Counted from the stretch's first letter, positions 39,642-50,066 are shown. The stretch: 64,000 nucleotides of DNA from Leptospira fluminis (GCF_004771275.1 NZ_RQEV01000003.1:372001-436000), one strand, 5' to 3'. Numbers and translations are program-made. The notes: generated by a model not told the origin, from the sequence alone.

Positions 39642-40574
39642 TTATACCTTGTTCATAAAGATTTGTTCGAGGGTCACGTCCTGCTTGCGTATGTATTCCG
39701 GCAGGATCCCCGAGGAGGATATACCCGAAAAGAGTTCCTCTTTGAACTTTCTCTCGGAATTCGTATTCACCAAAAACGTGGCTCCATGCGATTCTTCCCC
39801 AACGAAGCGAACCGTCGCGCCGACTTTTTCCGCGATCCCGCTCAAATATTCCTCTACCCGAGCTTTAGGTTTTCCCGAAAGAGTCACTTCCAGGCCGGAG
39901 AGATTTTCCATCTCCTTTTCCAGTTCGGCCCGATCGCATTGATAGACGATCCTTCCGTTATGCAAAAAAAGGAATCGATTGCAGGTTTTATAAACTTCCG
40001 GAAGAATATGACTCGACAGTAGAATCGTATGACTTTCCCGCAAGCTTTGGATTAGATTCCGAATTTCCACGATCTGCTTCGGGTCCAGTCCGGAGATCGG
40101 CTCATCCATAATGATGATTTCCGGATTTCCTAATATGGCCTGTGCGATCCCGACCCTTTTTTTGAATCCGAGTGATAAGGTTTCGATCACCTTGTTTTTT
40201 ACGTCGGTCAAATCCGTAAGTGAACAAACCCTTTCCAATTCGGCCGGAATTTCATTCTCTTCGATTTGTTTCAAACGAGATACAAAAGTCAGATATTCAA
40301 AAACGGTTAATTCCGGATAGAGCGGCGGAGTTTCCGGTAAATATCCTATTTTTCTTTTTACATCCAGAGGATGTTCGAACGTATTCACTCCGTCGAGTTC
40401 GCAAATCCCATCGGTAGCGATCAGATAACCGGTCAAAATACGAATGGTCGTGGTTTTTCCGGCTCCGTTAAGACCCAGAAGCCCGACGATTTCTCCCTCT
40501 TTCAGTTCGAAATTCAATCGGTCGATGGCCAGCTTCTTTCCGTAAAACTTGGAAAGGTTCCTTACTTTTATCAT
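39642..40574 (-). CDS. ABC transporter ATP-binding protein (GldA-like)
   Basis: A 310-residue ABC ATPase. Walker A is [10 protein letters not shown] (about residues 38-47). The signature region [16 protein letters not shown] is somewhat degenerate, since the canonical LSGG is LSLG. Walker B is [13 protein letters not shown]. The C-terminal ~80 residues form the CcmA/GldA-type extension. ATG 40574 ([13 protein letters not shown]) is the family-like start. It is the first gene of an eight-gene overlapping operon, so its upstream gap (40575-40838) should hold the operon promoter. Confidence 0.93.
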   Translation of the reverse strand: MIKVRNLSKFYGKKLAIDRLNFELKEGEIVGLLGLNGAGKTTTIRILTGYLIATDGICELDGVNTFEHPLDVKRKIGYLPETPPLYPELTVFEYLTFVSRLKQIEENEIPAELERVCSLTDLTDVKNKVIETLSLGFKKRVGIAQAILGNPEIIIMDEPISGLDPKQIVEIRNLIQSLRESHTILLSSHILPEVYKTCNRFLFLHNGRIVYQCDRAELEKEMENLSGLEVTLSGKPKARVEEYLSGIAEKVGATVRFVGEESHGATFLVNTNSERKFKEELFSGISSSGILPEYIRKQDVTLEQIFMNKV

Positions 40575-40838
40575 ACTGCTTTCTTTTCCGGAAATACCGG
40601 AGATCGGAGAAATTTCTTTATAGAAGGGTTTAGAGAAGAATACCTCACACCGGTGAATACGGGTCAATCATTTTCCCGTAAGAATGAGATCGGCGCGTAG
40701 CAAGAAGCGTTCGTTCGGAAATCGGAACGATCGTTCTTCTTAAACACGAATCTCTAAGGAAAATATGACCAAAAAAGAATTGCGAATCCGGGGGATCATG
40801 GAAAGCATCCTTTAAACGACTACTGTATAAGGCATTCC

Positions 40839-41996
40839 ATGGCAATAGCAAACTTCCTGAACGAAGCCAAAGCACAAGGCAATAAACTGTTTCTTCAATT
40901 CGGCGGCCAAGGTTCCCCTTGGTTAAAAGAACTTTCGAAACTTTACGAATCGGATCCGTCCTTAAAACAATTCTTCGACACCGCCTTTCGCACTTTAGCG
41001 GAAGAAATACCAAGCCTAGATAAAAAATACGTTTCCCAAGGTTACGATTTCGAGGCCTGGCTCAAGAACCCGGATTCGGCTCCGGATGAAAGCTATCTTT
41101 GTAGTGCGACCGTCTCCATCGTAGGAATCTTCCTAACCCAGGTCGGAAATTACGTCTCTTTGACTCATAAAGGATTTCCCGCCTCCGAACTTTTGGGGAA
41201 CGCCATCGGAACTTCCGGACACAGCCAGGGAGTGATTCCTGCAGTTCTGATCGCTCTCGGTAAGGAAGGGGACGAGTTCTATAAGGAATTTTCAAAATTT
41301 CTAAAATTCGTTCTCTACTTAGGTTACAGAGCTCAGGAACAATACGGATTGTTTAATCCCGCCGAAGATTTGCTGAAAGGGAACGAGGAAATCGGCGACA
41401 AACAACCCGCTCCTATGGTTGCCGTTTTAGGATATTCCCAAACCGACTTGAGCGATCGAGTCAAAGCCTTCAATAGCGAAACCGGTTCCACCGGACACGG
41501 CGCGCTTTATATTTCCCTTTTTAACACTCCGGATTCCAACATTCTTTCCGGAGATCCTTACAAACTTCTCGCGTTCCGTAGGAAATACAAAGCGGAAATG
41601 GACGAGAAAAAAGTGAAGTTCGTATATCTCAGAACGACGGCGCCTTTCCATTGTCCCCTTATGGACGAAACGGAAAATACCGTTCCGAAAGACATGCAAA
41701 GGATCGGATTCAGCTACAAAGGCTCGGATCTAAAGATTCCCGTATTTTCCATTTTCGACGGAAGAAATTTCCAAAACGAGTCGGACGTTTCCCTTCCGCT
41801 ATTTCGCGAAGTGTTGATCAAGGCTCTTCATTGGGATAAGGCGATCTCCGCTTTCGTTAAGACTCCTAAGGTTGTCGGCATCGATTTCGGACCGAGCGTG
41901 GTCTCACAAAAGTTGACCCAAGCGAACCTCGGGACCTCCGAAAACAAGATTTACAGCGCATCCAGTCCGAAAGATATCAAGGTACTTTTGGGCTAA
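40839..41996 (+). CDS. Stand-alone acyltransferase (FabD/FAS-AT-like)
   Basis: A 385-residue protein with the malonyl/acyl-transferase fold. FGGQGSPW lies at residues 21-28 and the nucleophile elbow GHSQG at 127-131 (Ser129), with the catalytic His likely in TAPFHCPLM. It is longer than FabD (~310), and GTSGHSQG resembles the AT/SAT domains of type I fatty acid or polyketide synthases. No ACP or ketosynthase is adjacent. It could transfer acyl groups to a carrier in trans, or use CoA substrates. It lies alone, with an imperfect hairpin 10 bases after its stop. Confidence 0.83.
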   Translation: MAIANFLNEAKAQGNKLFLQFGGQGSPWLKELSKLYESDPSLKQFFDTAFRTLAEEIPSLDKKYVSQGYDFEAWLKNPDSAPDESYLCSATVSIVGIFLTQVGNYVSLTHKGFPASELLGNAIGTSGHSQGVIPAVLIALGKEGDEFYKEFSKFLKFVLYLGYRAQEQYGLFNPAEDLLKGNEEIGDKQPAPMVAVLGYSQTDLSDRVKAFNSETGSTGHGALYISLFNTPDSNILSGDPYKLLAFRRKYKAEMDEKKVKFVYLRTTAPFHCPLMDETENTVPKDMQRIGFSYKGSDLKIPVFSIFDGRNFQNESDVSLPLFREVLIKALHWDKAISAFVKTPKVVGIDFGPSVVSQKLTQANLGTSENKIYSASSPKDIKVLLG

Positions 41997-42006
41997 AACT
42001 TAAGGA

Positions 42007-42030
42007 CTGTCGGGAGAATCCTCCCGACAG
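42007..42030. terminator. Perfect hairpin without U-run
   Basis: CTGTCGGGAG pairs with CTCCCGACAG around a 4-base loop, between the acyltransferase and DUF2779 genes. It lacks a T-tract on either strand, so it may be an attenuator, an mRNA stabiliser or a weak terminator. Its end is only eight bases before the next ATG. Confidence 0.5.
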
Positions 42031-42038
42031 CAGTCCGT

Positions 42039-43637
42039 ATGAAGGGCTTCTCTTGGGTCAATCTCCCGAAATCCTATAGGGCCTTTGCAAGAAGGTTCGC
42101 CTTCCTTTTTCCCGATTCGATCCGCAAAAAACTGCTTTTCGCTTTTCTCGCTCCTTTTCGCGAGGAGACTCTCCCCAAGTTAGGAAAGACCGCGTACCAG
42201 GCGGGATTCCACTGCGAGAGGCAACTCTGGAATCTCGTAAAGAATCCGAACGCAAGATCCTCGGAAGGCTCCAACCAATACGTTTCGCCTAAGCAAAAAT
42301 CTCTGTTAAGAGAAATTGCGAACCGACTTTATCCGACTGCAATCCATGCGAGGTATAACGATTCCGTCACTCGTGCGATGATCCGAAACAAAGAAGCCGT
42401 CCGCGGGGCCGCGTTTCAGACCGACTTTTTCGACTTTCGCGCCGACTTTCTACTGCCTCAAGAAAACGGTTGGGAGATCGTAATCGTCAAGGCATCCTCT
42501 TCGGTGAAAAAATCCTACTCGAAAGAACTTTCCTTTTTACGAATGATCATGGAAGAAGCGGAATTTCCGGTCGTTCGAACCACTTTACTGTTTTTGAATT
42601 CGAAATACTTTTTTTCGGGAAACGAAATAGATCCGAATTCACTTTTTATACAAAAAGATCTGAGTGCTGAGACGTTTGCTGCGATTTCTAAAACCAGAGA
42701 GAGAGCGTATCGTATGCTGGAAATCCTGGAGGAGAACTCGCTCCCTTCTGGAAATTCGGTAAACGTCTGTGAACATCCGCGTAGTTGCGTATATCCGGAA
42801 TCCTGTCTCGCAGATTCTCCGCCCGGGGATTTATTTTCCTTACGGGAAGGAAAAGAGGAAACGCTGCGCCTTTGGGCAGCCGGGATCCGAAACCTTTCTG
42901 AAATTAAGGATATCGAAGAATTTACGCAAAGACAAAAGATACAAATCCGATCGGTGCAAACCGGCGAGGAATATCTAAATCGGGAAAATCTGCTCCGCTT
43001 TATGAACAGATTAAAATTCCCTTTGTACTTTCTGGATTTCGAAACCATCAATCCCCCGGCTCCGATTTATCCGAAATCCAGTCCTTTTCAACATGTTCCG
43101 TTCCTATTCTCTTTACACATCTTGGAAAACGACTTAAAGGAAGAACCTGAGGAACATTCCTACCTGGACGACGGTGTCCAGGACCCTCGCTTCGGTATCC
43201 TGAATTCCTTATCCCAAAAAATCCGACCGGGGGGAACGGTCCTGGCTTTTAACGACACTTTTGAAAAGAGATGTCTGAAAGAATCCGTGCAAGTGTTTCC
43301 CGAATTCAAGAAGTGGTTCGATTCCATAGAAGCAGACTTTTCGGATCTCGCGCTCCCTTTTTGGGATTTCGATTATTATCACCCGGACCAACACGGGACC
43401 ACTTCCTTGAAATCGGTCCTACCGGTATTGACCGGAGCGAATTATAAGGGATTAACGATCAACGCGGGTCACCTGGCCAACTCCGAATTTCTCAGGATCA
43501 AAACGGAACCGGTAACGGACGAGGAGAGAAAAAAAGTGGAATCGAACCTCCGGGATTATTGCAGAATGGACACCTTCGCGTTAGTACTGATCCTGAGAAA
43601 GCTCGCGGAAAAACTGGATTGGAAAAACCGAAGCTAA
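42039..43637 (+). CDS. DUF2779 nuclease-like protein
   Basis: A 532-residue protein. The N-terminal half is Cas4/PD-(D/E)XK-like: Cys59 and a later trio Cys244, Cys250 and Cys256 could bind an Fe-S cluster, and Asp136 plus Lys151 are nuclease-like residues. The Glu of the ExK motif is replaced (IVIVK), so this half may be inactive. The C-terminal half (about 325-525) is DUF2779, a DEDD 3'-5' exonuclease relative. Asp333 and Glu335 lie in LDFETINPP, Asp406 follows FN, and Asp511 lies in CRMDT. A role in nucleic-acid processing is inferred. No ribosome binding site is obvious. Confidence 0.8.
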   Translation: MKGFSWVNLPKSYRAFARRFAFLFPDSIRKKLLFAFLAPFREETLPKLGKTAYQAGFHCERQLWNLVKNPNARSSEGSNQYVSPKQKSLLREIANRLYPTAIHARYNDSVTRAMIRNKEAVRGAAFQTDFFDFRADFLLPQENGWEIVIVKASSSVKKSYSKELSFLRMIMEEAEFPVVRTTLLFLNSKYFFSGNEIDPNSLFIQKDLSAETFAAISKTRERAYRMLEILEENSLPSGNSVNVCEHPRSCVYPESCLADSPPGDLFSLREGKEETLRLWAAGIRNLSEIKDIEEFTQRQKIQIRSVQTGEEYLNRENLLRFMNRLKFPLYFLDFETINPPAPIYPKSSPFQHVPFLFSLHILENDLKEEPEEHSYLDDGVQDPRFGILNSLSQKIRPGGTVLAFNDTFEKRCLKESVQVFPEFKKWFDSIEADFSDLALPFWDFDYYHPDQHGTTSLKSVLPVLTGANYKGLTINAGHLANSEFLRIKTEPVTDEERKKVESNLRDYCRMDTFALVLILRKLAEKLDWKNRS

Positions 43638-43710
43638 TCTTTACTTCCGCGTATTCGGGAGTGAAAATCGGACTTGTCGGATGGGCTCGACCGAATTCCC
43701 TATCCTTAGA

Positions 43711-44922
43711 ATGGCGGCTCCAAAGAATATTAAAAAGATCGTACTCGCTTACTCGGGCGGATTAGACACTTCCGTAATCCTTACCTGGTTAAAGGAAACC
43801 TACGGCTGCGAAGTGGTGGCATTCACCGCCGATGTCGGTCAAAAGGAAGAATTGACCGGACTGGAAGAAAAAGGAATCAAAACCGGAGCTTCTAAAGTTT
43901 ATATAGAAGACCTTCGACTGGAATTCGCGAGAGACTTCATTTATCCCGCGATCCAGGGAAACGCAATCTATGAAATGAGGTATTTATTGGGTACCTCTTT
44001 GGCCCGCCCTCTGATCGCAAAAGCGATGGTCGAAGTGGCCAAGAAAGAAGGAGCGGATGCATTCGCGCACGGAGCTACCGGAAAAGGAAACGACCAGGTT
44101 CGCTTCGAACTGGCCTTCAAATCGCTGGCTCCGGAAAAGGAAATCATCGCGCCTTGGAGAACGTGGACTTTCGGAGGTCGTGCGGATCTGATCGAGTACG
44201 CCAAATCCAAGGGCATCCCCGTTCCGGTCACCGCCTCGAAACCGTATTCCATGGACAGAAACCTGATGCACATCTCCTACGAGGGCGGAATCCTGGAGGA
44301 TCCTTATAAGGAACCGAACGAGGATATGTTCCTTCTCACCGTATCTCCGGAAAAAGCCCCCGATTCTCCCGAATACGTCGAGTTGGATTTTTCGGAAGGA
44401 AACTGTATCGCCATTAACGGTAAAAAAATGAATCCCCTCGAAGTCATGGATACCCTGAATACGATAGGAGGCAAACACGGGATCGGAAGAGTCGACATCG
44501 TGGAAAACCGTCTCGTCGGAATCAAGTCCCGCGGAGTCTATGAAACTCCGGGAGGAACTATCCTATTCCATGCTCATCGTGATCTGGAGTCCATCACCAT
44601 AGATCGGGACACGCAACACCATAAGGATAAATTGTCCGCGGAACTTGCGGAGCTGATTTATAACGGCCACTGGTTCTCCTCACGTATGAGTGCGGTACGG
44701 GCTTTCATTTCCGAAACCCAAAGATTCGTCACCGGAACGGTTAAGCTCAAATTATATAAAGGAAACGCGATCGTCGTAGGAAGAAAATCGCAGGTATCCC
44801 TTTACAATCCCGAAATGGCTACGTTCGAAAAAGAGGAATTGTACAACCAAAAAGATGCGGAAGGTTTCATCAACCTATACGGATTACCCGCCAAGGAAGC
44901 GGCACGGTTGAGGAAAAAATGA
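43711..44922 (+). CDS. argG: Argininosuccinate synthase
   Basis: A 403-residue enzyme that joins citrulline and aspartate, using ATP, to make argininosuccinate in arginine synthesis. The ATP-pyrophosphatase loop [10 protein letters not shown] lies near residues 12-21; [14 protein letters not shown] and [12 protein letters not shown] are also visible. I chose ATG 43711 (MAAPKNIKK), the usual family N-terminus, over ATG 43681. Its end overlaps coaD by four bases, which suggests a small operon with coaD and ndk. Confidence 0.97.
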   Translation: MAAPKNIKKIVLAYSGGLDTSVILTWLKETYGCEVVAFTADVGQKEELTGLEEKGIKTGASKVYIEDLRLEFARDFIYPAIQGNAIYEMRYLLGTSLARPLIAKAMVEVAKKEGADAFAHGATGKGNDQVRFELAFKSLAPEKEIIAPWRTWTFGGRADLIEYAKSKGIPVPVTASKPYSMDRNLMHISYEGGILEDPYKEPNEDMFLLTVSPEKAPDSPEYVELDFSEGNCIAINGKKMNPLEVMDTLNTIGGKHGIGRVDIVENRLVGIKSRGVYETPGGTILFHAHRDLESITIDRDTQHHKDKLSAELAELIYNGHWFSSRMSAVRAFISETQRFVTGTVKLKLYKGNAIVVGRKSQVSLYNPEMATFEKEELYNQKDAEGFINLYGLPAKEAARLRKK

Positions 44923-45401
44923 CTAGAATCGCAGTTTATCCCGGTTCCTTCGATCCGCTTACGAACGGACATGTCGATATTTTACAGCGCTCCATGGGAC
45001 TTTTCGACAAAGTGATCATCGGGATCGCGGTAAATTCGAGTAAGAATTTCCTATTTTCCATCGAAGAAAGGCTGGAATTCGTCCGTGAAGTGACGGAGGG
45101 ATGGTCGAATCTGGAAATCGACACGTTCGAAGGACTGACCGTGGATTATTGCAGAAAACGCGGAGCAAAAAGCATCATACGCGGACTTCGGGCCGTTACG
45201 GACTTCGATTATGAATATGCGATTTCTCTAATGAATAAAAAACTGGCTCCGGAGCTGGAAACAATCTTTCTCATGTCATCCAACGAATACTCCTTCGTAT
45301 CTTCCACTATAGTAAAGGAAGTGGCCAGACACGGGAGGGACGTGTCCGCTCAGGTCCCGGATATAGTCAGTAAAGCTCTATTAAAAAAACTATCGAAATA
45401 A
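44919..45401 (+). CDS. coaD: Phosphopantetheine adenylyltransferase
   Basis: A 160-residue nucleotidyltransferase that makes dephospho-CoA from 4'-phosphopantetheine and ATP. The N-terminal [13 protein letters not shown] holds the T/HxGH-type motif (NGHV), and ISSTIVKE-like sequence ([13 protein letters not shown]) is the second ATP motif. Length is canonical. It overlaps argG and is followed by ndk after nine bases. Confidence 0.97.
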   Translation: MTRIAVYPGSFDPLTNGHVDILQRSMGLFDKVIIGIAVNSSKNFLFSIEERLEFVREVTEGWSNLEIDTFEGLTVDYCRKRGAKSIIRGLRAVTDFDYEYAISLMNKKLAPELETIFLMSSNEYSFVSSTIVKEVARHGRDVSAQVPDIVSKALLKKLSK

Positions 45402-45410
45402 GGAAAACCA

Positions 45411-45824
45411 ATGTCTAGAACGTTCATCATGATCAAACCTGACGGAGTAAAAAACAAACACGTCGGAGATATTCTGCAAAGAATCGAAAAGGAAGGATTC
45501 AAAATTCTAGGTTTGAAATATCTCAAACTCTCTTTGGAGGACGCTAAACAGTTTTATAAAGTCCATTCTGCCCGTCCTTTTTACAACGACCTCTGCGCTT
45601 ACATGTCTTCGGGACCGATTGTGGCGGCAGCATTGGAAAGAAACGACGCGGTCCAGCACTGGAGAAACGTAATCGGTGCGACCGACCCGAAAGAGGCGGC
45701 AGCGGGCACCATACGCGCCTTATTTGCCGAAAGCAAAGAAGCAAACGCAGTACACGGCTCCGACTCGGACGACAACGCGGCTTTGGAAATCAGCTTCTTC
45801 TTTAAAGGAAACGAGCTATTTTAA
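45411..45824 (+). CDS. ndk: Nucleoside diphosphate kinase
   Basis: A 137-residue enzyme that moves phosphate from NTPs to NDPs through a phospho-histidine. The active-site motif [12 protein letters not shown] (His about residue 114) and the N-terminal [11 protein letters not shown] are present. The AAGGA site is well placed before the ATG. It ends the argG-coaD-ndk group and is followed by an imperfect hairpin. Confidence 0.97.
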   Translation: MSRTFIMIKPDGVKNKHVGDILQRIEKEGFKILGLKYLKLSLEDAKQFYKVHSARPFYNDLCAYMSSGPIVAAALERNDAVQHWRNVIGATDPKEAAAGTIRALFAESKEANAVHGSDSDDNAALEISFFFKGNELF

Positions 45825-45837
45825 GGATCCTTTAGAA

Positions 45838-45866
45838 CCGTCGGGGAGAATCCGTTTCCTCGACGG
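45838..45866 (+). terminator. Hairpin after ndk
   Basis: CCGTCGGGGA pairs with TCCTCGACGG, allowing one G-T pair, around a 9-base loop, 13 bases past the ndk stop. Only a weak CCCTTT follows, so it is a probable but not strong terminator. Confidence 0.5.
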
Positions 45867-46052
45867 CCCTTTGGTTGCCCTTCCCTCCCAATCTCCTTAA
45901 TAGCCTTACCGTCTAACCGAAAATCCACGACGATGTTTCGGAATTTTTTCCTTCGAAAGCGATAAAAAATCCTTGTACTTTTAAGAAATTTATTTCCTCA
46001 TTTTCGTTTAAGTAGGCGAAATCTTTTTCTCTTTTCGACCGAAGCTAATAAC

Positions 46053-46229
46053 ATGAATGCTGCAACGAAGGAACAAATCCTGAAACACAACCGCATTATG
46101 GAGAAGTACCGGGTCAACGACCCTCTCTCCAGTGGTGCTCCGGACTGGATGGACGACGTTTTGGAGGTGATCTATTCGCAGGAGGAATTCGCGACGGATC
46201 GTCCTGACATCGATCTCGATTCCGAATAA
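46053..46229 (+). CDS. Small hypothetical protein
   Basis: A 58-codon frame from ATG 46053 to TAA 46229. It encodes an acidic, protein-like sequence starting MNAATKEQILKHNRIMEKY and ending DIDLDSE, with the hydrophobic pattern APDWMDDVLEVIY in the middle. It has no membrane segment. The ribosome binding site is weak. It occupies the 520-base gap between ndk and the moaCB gene, which otherwise holds only the ndk hairpin and T-rich promoter-like DNA. I do not recognise it; conservation would be the test. Confidence 0.5.
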   Translation: MNAATKEQILKHNRIMEKYRVNDPLSSGAPDWMDDVLEVIYSQEEFATDRPDIDLDSE

Positions 46230-46344
46230 GCCTAGTCTTTCCGATTTTTTATACACCTCCTTTCCGAATAAAATCCTTGGTGAAACCGACCGGGAGTGGT
46301 TCACTTGTATTCGCCGAAGTTTTTCGAGTCGATCGGAGCGAACC

Positions 46345-47259
46345 ATGAACGATATCACGGGAAAGAGGATTTCCCTGCGAACCGCCCAAGCCGAAGGTTA
46401 CGTATTTTGCGGACCTGAGACGATCCAGAGAATCAAGCGGAACGATCTTCCTAAAGGCGATCTTTTCGGAGTAGCAAAAGCCTCCGCCCTCCTAGCTTCC
46501 AAGAAAACCTCGGAACTGATTCCCCACTGCCATCCGGTTCCCATCGATTCCTTTTCCGTCGACTTCGAAGTACTTCCGGAAAAAAACGCGATCCGTATTT
46601 TCACCTCGGCGAAATCCATAGGCAAAACCGGAATCGAGATGGAAGCATTGACCGGGGTTTCCGTAGCCGCTTTGGTAATCTATGACCTTCTCAAACCCAT
46701 CGATAAAAACATGGAGATTTCTTCCATACGTCTTCTAGAAAAGAAAGGAGGGAAAAGCGATTCTCATATCGCGAAATTCGCCTCAGGCTCCAGAGCGGCC
46801 ATCCTAGTCTGCTCCGACTCGACCTTTGCCGGAAACCGGGAAGACGGGTCCGGACCGGCGATCAATGAGTTGTTAACCGAACAAGGAGTGGAAGTTGTCG
46901 AACGGAAAATCGTTCCGGACGAGCCGGAAGAAATCCGCAAAGCGATCTCCGCTTGGGTTGGAGAAAAGCTGGATTTGATCGTTACCACCGGAGGTACGGG
47001 ATTAGGTCCACGGGACAATACTACGGATACGATACGTTCGTTGTTGGATCAGGAAATTCCGGGAATCGCCGAAACGATGAGGTCCTTCGGTCAGGATCGG
47101 ACTCCTTTTGCGATGCTTTCCCGCTCCATCGCCGGGCGGATAGGTAAGACGCTCGTAGTGTGCGTTCCCGGTAGTTCGAACGGTGCCAGAGAAAGCATGC
47201 AGTCGATCTTGCCGGCGATTTTCCATGCAAAAAAAATGATGCGAGGGGAAGGACATTGA
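46345..47259 (+). CDS. Bifunctional MoaC-MoaB molybdopterin synthesis protein
   Basis: A 304-residue fusion. Residues 1-~145 are MoaC (cyclic pyranopterin monophosphate synthase), with HCHPVPI at 61-67 and GIEMEALTGVSV at 96-107. Residues ~150-304 are MoaB/MogA-like, with TTGGTGLGPRDNT at 214-226 and PGSSNGARE near the end. It supplies two steps of molybdopterin synthesis: precursor Z formation and adenylation. GGAG lies 7 bases before the ATG. Its stop overlaps the moeA start, so the two are coupled. Confidence 0.94.
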   Translation: MNDITGKRISLRTAQAEGYVFCGPETIQRIKRNDLPKGDLFGVAKASALLASKKTSELIPHCHPVPIDSFSVDFEVLPEKNAIRIFTSAKSIGKTGIEMEALTGVSVAALVIYDLLKPIDKNMEISSIRLLEKKGGKSDSHIAKFASGSRAAILVCSDSTFAGNREDGSGPAINELLTEQGVEVVERKIVPDEPEEIRKAISAWVGEKLDLIVTTGGTGLGPRDNTTDTIRSLLDQEIPGIAETMRSFGQDRTPFAMLSRSIAGRIGKTLVVCVPGSSNGARESMQSILPAIFHAKKMMRGEGH

Positions 47260-48437
47260 TCTCCTTGCAAGAAGCGATCTCATTAATAGTTTCGCACGCG
47301 GAATCCTCTTCTTCGGAAAACCTTTCGTTATCCGAATCGACGGGAAGAATCTTAGCGGAATCCGTCGTTGCCGACCGGGATTATCCTCCTTTTCGAAGGG
47401 CAACCATGGATGGATTTGCAGTACGTTCGAATGGATTTTCCGCGGATCGGATATATGCCTACAAGAGCGAAGTATCCGCAGGTATGTCGCTGGAACTTCA
47501 GCCTGGAGAACAAGCGGTTCGAATCATGACCGGTGCTCCTGTTCCGGAAGGATTAAATGCGGTTATCAAGGTAGAGGATAGCATAGAGGAGAAAAAAGGA
47601 TTCGTTCGATTCCGGCTCCCTTCGGTAAAAGAAAACCTGAATATCGCGTTAAAAGGGGAAGACCTTAAAAAAGGAGAGCCGGTCCTCCCGGCAGGACAAA
47701 AAATCGACGCCTCCACTTTATCGCTCTTGGCTTCTTTGGGAAAAAAATCGGTTCAAGTTTCCCGATTACCCAAGGTGCATATCGTATCCACCGGAAACGA
47801 AGTGATCTCCGTAGAAGAAGAGCCCTTGCCTTGGCAGATAAGGGATTCTAATTCTTATACGATCCGTGCAGGACTCTTCAAATTCGGAATTCTCCCGCAA
47901 AAAACGACATTGGCCGGGGATGAGAAATCCGTTCTCCGCGAATCTTTGACCGAAGGTTTGGATTCGGACATACTGATCCTTTCCGGAGGAGTTTCCATGG
48001 GAAACTACGATCTGGTTCCGAGCGTCCTGGCAGACTTGGGAGTCGAGCAGATATTTCACAAAATTATGATAAAGCCGGGAAAACCGATCTGGTTCGGTAA
48101 GAAAAAAAGCACCGTTATCTTCGGACTACCCGGAAACCCGTTCAGTGTTCAAGTCTGTTTCCGGATTTTCGTAGAAGCTTATCTACGTAAATTCTCGGGG
48201 ATGCCGCCCGAGCGACCTTTGCTTCTTCCTTTGGCGGGTTCCAGGAAAAAGAAAAACAAATTGGCGGAATTTTTTCCCGCAATTCTGGATTCCTCCGATC
48301 AGACGAAGGTCTCTCCGAAAATCTTCAACGGAAGCGGAGATGTGACGGCAGGACTTTTTTCGGAAGGGATCGCTTTACACCCGGCCGAGAGAGAGGAACT
48401 CGCAGACGGAGATCCGATCGAATTCCACTTTTGGTGA
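47256..48437 (+). CDS. moeA: Molybdopterin molybdenumtransferase
   Basis: A 393-residue MoeA that inserts molybdate into adenylated molybdopterin. Visible motifs are DRDYPPFRRATMDGFAV, GAPVPEGLNAVIKVED, and SGGVSMGNYD with FGLPGNPFSVQVCF (the MoCF-binding part). The start is TTG, overlapping the stop of moaCB. Together with the fusion upstream it gives three of the late cofactor steps in one operon. Confidence 0.95.
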   Translation: MISLQEAISLIVSHAESSSSENLSLSESTGRILAESVVADRDYPPFRRATMDGFAVRSNGFSADRIYAYKSEVSAGMSLELQPGEQAVRIMTGAPVPEGLNAVIKVEDSIEEKKGFVRFRLPSVKENLNIALKGEDLKKGEPVLPAGQKIDASTLSLLASLGKKSVQVSRLPKVHIVSTGNEVISVEEEPLPWQIRDSNSYTIRAGLFKFGILPQKTTLAGDEKSVLRESLTEGLDSDILILSGGVSMGNYDLVPSVLADLGVEQIFHKIMIKPGKPIWFGKKKSTVIFGLPGNPFSVQVCFRIFVEAYLRKFSGMPPERPLLLPLAGSRKKKNKLAEFFPAILDSSDQTKVSPKIFNGSGDVTAGLFSEGIALHPAEREELADGDPIEFHFW

Positions 48438-48599
48438 TTCTCTAGGAATCCAATCCAGACGTGTTTTTCTCCGAAACCTTCGCGTTTAGTCGCATCATTA
48501 AAATGGAAAATACTTCCCGGTCCGAAAAATAAAACGTAAGTATTCCGGATTGACCCGTACCGATAGAGGGCTCAAATAAGTCTATTACCGGAGGGTTGA

Positions 48600-50066
48600 A
48601 TGACCGCTAAAAAGAGAATCGCCGTGGCCAAAGGGGACGGAATCGGCCCGGAGATCATGGATGCGACTTTAAAAATTTTAGAAGCTGCCGGAGCGAAAAT
48701 CGAGCCCGTCTTTTTGGAAATCGGAGAGCAGGTCTACAAAAGAGGCCATAGCGCCGGTATAGAACCTTCCGCTTGGGATATTCTGAGGGAAACGAAAGTC
48801 TTTTTAAAAGCCCCCATCACCACGCCGCAGGGGGGAGGATATAAAAGCCTGAACGTTACCGTTCGCACGACCCTAGGACTCTTTGCGAACGTTAGGCCCT
48901 GTGTTTCCCTTTATCCTTATGTGGACACCAAGCATCCCCAACTCGACGTGGTTATCGTACGGGAAAACGAAGAGGATCTTTATACCGGAATCGAACACAA
49001 GCAGACAGCCGATACGGTCCAATGTTTAAAACTGGTTTCTCGCCCGGGGTCCGAGAAAATCATCCGATACGCTTTCGAATATGCCAAGGCTTACGGCAGA
49101 AAAAAAGTCACCGCGATGGTTAAGGATAATATCATGAAGCAGTCGGACGGCCTGTTTCACGAAGTATTCAGAGAGATCGCGAAAGAATATCCCGAAATCG
49201 AAGCGAATAGCGAGATCATCGACATCGGAGCCGCTCACCTCGCGGAACGCCCACAGGTGTACGACGTAGTAGTCACATTAAACTTATACGGAGATATCAT
49301 TTCGGACATAGTGGCACAGGTTGCCGGATCGGTGGGAATGGCCGGATCCTCGAATATAGGAGAAATCGTCTCCATGTTCGAAGCGATTCACGGTTCGGCG
49401 CCGGACATAGCGGGAAAGAACGCCGCGAATCCTTCCGGTTTATTGAACGCTGCGGTAATGATGTTAGTTCACCTCGGGCAGCCGGACATAGCGGCAAAAA
49501 TACAAAACGCCTGGCTATTAACGATAGAGGAAGGAATTCATACCGGCGACATTTTCAAAGCGGGAGTGAGTAGGATCAAGGTGGGAACCAAAGAGTTTGC
49601 CGAAGCCGTGATCGGAAATTTAGGTCATTTACCGGAACGATTCAAGCCTGTCTCTTTCGGAAAAGCCAAGCCCATTCATATTCCGGAATATAAAAGACGG
49701 ACCATTCCGAAGGAATTGGTAGGCGTGGACGTATTTCTGGATTGGATTCCGGGTTCTCCCGAGGAATTGGGTAAAAAATTATCCGCCATCGCAGGAGACC
49801 TGAAGCTCCGTATGATAACGAATCGAGGGGTGAAAGTATATCCGAACGGAGCGCCCGAAACTTTCTTAACGGATCATTGGAGATGTAGGTTCGTGCACTC
49901 GAATACGCCCGATACCGAAATGGGGGACGGTTTCGAAGTCATCCAATCGGAGCAAATCGGAAAATTATTGATCCGCATAGCCGAGGCGGGTATGGACAGC
50001 ATCCAAACCGAGAATCTATATAAATTCGAGGGAAAACGCGCATTTTCCCTCGGCCAAGGGGAATAA
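48600..50066 (+). CDS. icd: Isocitrate dehydrogenase, Thermus type
   Basis: A 488-residue TCA-cycle enzyme that oxidises isocitrate to 2-oxoglutarate and CO2. The N-terminal ~345 residues are the beta-decarboxylating dehydrogenase fold: GDGIGPEI at 14-21, RENEEDLYTGIEH, LYGDIISDIVA and HGSAPDIAGK. A C-terminal extension of ~140 residues is the mark of the Thermus thermophilus-type enzyme. NAD versus NADP use cannot be settled by eye. GGAGG lies five bases before the ATG. The gene stands alone, with gaps of 160 and 98 bases around it. Confidence 0.93.
   Translation: MTAKKRIAVAKGDGIGPEIMDATLKILEAAGAKIEPVFLEIGEQVYKRGHSAGIEPSAWDILRETKVFLKAPITTPQGGGYKSLNVTVRTTLGLFANVRPCVSLYPYVDTKHPQLDVVIVRENEEDLYTGIEHKQTADTVQCLKLVSRPGSEKIIRYAFEYAKAYGRKKVTAMVKDNIMKQSDGLFHEVFREIAKEYPEIEANSEIIDIGAAHLAERPQVYDVVVTLNLYGDIISDIVAQVAGSVGMAGSSNIGEIVSMFEAIHGSAPDIAGKNAANPSGLLNAAVMMLVHLGQPDIAAKIQNAWLLTIEEGIHTGDIFKAGVSRIKVGTKEFAEAVIGNLGHLPERFKPVSFGKAKPIHIPEYKRRTIPKELVGVDVFLDWIPGSPEELGKKLSAIAGDLKLRMITNRGVKVYPNGAPETFLTDHWRCRFVHSNTPDTEMGDGFEVIQSEQIGKLLIRIAEAGMDSIQTENLYKFEGKRAFSLGQGE

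Noticed and set aside
46008..46358. 116-codon - strand open frame over the ndk-moaCB gap
   Set aside because: It lies opposite the better small + strand frame and its product (Arg-rich, irregular) looks non-coding.
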